Positions 62,080-64,000 of a stretch of 64,000 nt of DNA are shown here, in pieces. Numbering within the stretch: position 1 is the first letter of the stretch; each line of letters starts with the position of its first letter. A model generated the notes under the pieces. It was not told the origin of the DNA, made no database searches, and was given only the letters and a program-made list of their open reading frames with translations. A program made the translations under genes and the position numbers. The stretch comes from Leucocoprinus leucothites (lineage: Eukaryota; Basidiomycota; Agaricomycetes; Agaricales; Agaricaceae): NCBI GenBank assembly GCA_013368445.1, contig JAACJO010000002.1, positions 1,612,001-1,676,000 on the forward strand. Reading direction: 5' to 3'.

Positions 62080-63240
62080 GATAAGCCCAGTAAGCTGCAA
62101 GATGGGACTTCAATCTATTATTTTTAAACGGGACGCATCAATTTATGGCGGCGGTGGCAAGATTATTAATCCACCGCAGAAGCACACCAGGCAGGGCACG
62201 AGGGAGGGGCCAGGCAACTGACAATATAGAAGATCGCCGAAGAATACAAGGTCTGTGTCATAGCCTCGTGTTTCAGGGAGAGGCAAGACAGGTGCGATGG
62301 GTTCTAGTTGTCCGTTACAGCAGTCGCGTAGTAAACCTGCAATAAATTTCGCAACAGAAACATAGGGTCCTTAGTATAACGCTGCCGAAGGTAGCGACAG
62401 CATCATTATGCAAGATTGATTCCAGCCGCAAGCTCGTTAAATGTACAAGGCCTAATGCAAGACCAGTTCAGAGATTCGGGAAAGAACGACTTGGCTTACC
62501 GGACGTAAGTAAGGCGCTGGGCAGTGTTTGTATATGTTAGCGCCAGTACGTTATTTTGATATTCCAATGATGCTGGCGTCCTTGTCTATTGAACCCTCAC
62601 GTTTAATTCTGTCCTGAGCGTCGAACTAACCCTCGGACCTTACATCCCAATGGTTAATCGTTTGCGGCTACTCTGAATCACCGGCTCTGACTTTCTGCGA
62701 CTGAATTCTTTTGTGCCCAGGTGCGTGCCCAAATCCACCACTGCAAATTGTACATGCTTCCTACACTCGATCTCAGTATCAGGTGTTTACCCTGCAAATA
62801 CAACCACAGAGGAGCCCTTTGGCCCGGTTGTCATGTTTCTGCTGTGCTGTTACACTCCTGAGGTCTATGTGGTGATATTGGAATTATGAGTGGAATCGAA
62901 ATTTTGGAAAACCTTCGTTTTCTACGATGTGATTTCTGCGCCCATTCCATTGCCGCTGTGAAAGACATTATTTAGGACAAATCCATCTCCAGACATCTTG
63001 TGTGTAATATACATGCAGAAGATCTCCATCGGAAGAATCCGATGCTATAATGAGATTACGGCTAACCTCCACCTTGCCCGGAATCCATTCCGTTTTGCAA
63101 TCAGACTGATACTTCTGGAGGCTGCTACGTGGATCGCCTACGGCTGCCTTTGCACACCCCCGAAACCACGAACGGTCAATTAAAGAGTTCCCGGGTCTGG
63201 TATAAGAAGTCGTGTTCCCCCATTTCCGTCCTCCCTCGCC
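62080..63240. other. Intergenic, no gene seen
   Basis: About 1.2 kb between the divergent M35-like gene and the membrane-protein gene at the right edge. Short open frames only. Confidence 0.5.
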
Positions 63241-64000
63241 ATGTCCGAATCTGAGAGCCTGCTGGGAAGAAACGATCATCTCTACCAAAGTACGCGAGAA
63301 TTTATATCCAGCATGACTGGCGTATGAATCTGACCCGCGGTCCTGATAACCTTTCAGCAGGCACCGACAACCCGGTTGCTTTGACCACCGAGATCGACTC
63401 GACGGCTCCAGCTGATCTAAAGCTCGAATGGGACTCGGCTGTCATATCCAAATCAGAAACCAAACGTTCCTACCAGTCACCTACTCAGAGCATATCCGAT
63501 CCATCACCCAGGACAAGCTTTGCATACCTCATGGAAATCCCGCTCCTTGCCTTCTGTCTCTTGGAAGCGGCCTTCGTCATTTTTTCCTGGGCTTGCTTCG
63601 TTCACCCTATTACGCTCCCATATGTCCAGTATTCCAACCTCTCAGCAGTGAAGAGTGCGTTCACCGCAATTTTCAATACTTGGCACTCAATTGCTGTTGC
63701 GTGCGGGGGTTCAACCTATCTCGAGTCTTTCAGCAGAGAGTGGGCCGCCCGACCAGAGAAAACTGATGCCGTTTCTACCATTTGTAGTGGTATGATTGAC
63801 CGCATCAATCATACATTCCGCGGAGGGGCAACAAAGACATTTAGAGTTGCTTTTGCGGCCTCTCTGGCCTTATTTGTCCTCCAAACAGCAGGGACATCCG
63901 CTATCATAGTCTCCGCTGTCGCTTGGCCAGGACTCGTGTCGGTCGCCAACATAAACGTGCCTCTCCCTATCGTCGCGGGATATAATGCATCAGACACTTC
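63241..64000 (+). CDS. Unidentified membrane protein, 3' truncated by window edge
   Basis: Exon 1 63241-63289 (MSESESLLGRNDHLYQ) splices with phase 1 to an exon beginning 63358 that stays open for 643 nt to the window end, about 230 aa so far. After a Ser/Thr-rich hydrophilic N terminus come hydrophobic segments around SFAYLMEIPLLAFCLLEAAF, continuing FVIFSWACFV, then NTWHSIAVACGGSTYLESFS, and later ALFVLQTAGTSAIIVSAVAW, consistent with two or more membrane passes or a membrane-proximal domain. The exon has no internal methionine-led frame long enough to stand out, so simple open-frame searches miss it. I do not recognise the family. The acceptor is a tandem CAGCAG (ends 63357 or 63360), allowing one residue more or less. 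Confidence 0.65.

Overview
The window is nuclear DNA of a filamentous fungus, most likely an agaricomycete (Basidiomycota). The evidence is the many phase-consistent spliceosomal introns of about 45-75 nt, CT-rich tracts just upstream of start codons, single-copy fungal housekeeping genes, and a DUF6533-type membrane protein typical of mushroom-forming fungi. The coding sequences below were spliced by hand. For each model the exon lengths sum to a multiple of three, except for one gene that appears frameshifted.

Left part (1-33 kb) is compact, with a gene every 2-3 kb: a Zap1-like zinc-finger regulator, a cytidylyltransferase-like protein with an altered HXGH motif, an aromatic-ring FAD monooxygenase, TMA16 divergent from a small MOZART1 gene, a Zds1-like protein, ARPC2 of the Arp2/3 complex, acetyl-CoA carboxylase ACC1, glutamine-dependent NAD+ synthetase QNS1 convergent with exocyst SEC6, SEC6 divergent from COQ6, an F-box-like protein, and a coiled-coil protein.

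Middle part (33-47 kb) is strikingly gene-poor. One recognisable gene, an acidic Ser/Pro-rich protein, lies between empty stretches of about 8.0 and 4.5 kb. These stretches contain a 20-bp perfect palindrome and a hairpin, but no transposase, reverse transcriptase, rRNA or tRNA that I could recognise.

Right part (46.7-64 kb) becomes compact again: a probably frameshifted DUF6533 membrane protein, a tubby-C-like protein, an UNC93-like transporter, the twin-CX9C protein COX23, an amidase, U2AF large subunit divergent from FIS1, an M35-like secreted metalloprotease, and the start of an unidentified membrane protein that runs off the window.

Most genes are housekeeping genes that are neighbours rather than a pathway: lipid and cofactor synthesis (ACC1, QNS1, COQ6), mitochondrial factors (COQ6, COX23, FIS1), cytoskeleton and secretion (MZT1, ARPC2, SEC6), and RNA or ribosome functions (U2AF, TMA16). 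I did not find a clear new multi-gene system. The unusual content is in gene structure: five GC-AG introns, several microexons of 9-20 nt (one carrying a catalytic lysine), and the large gene-poor interval.
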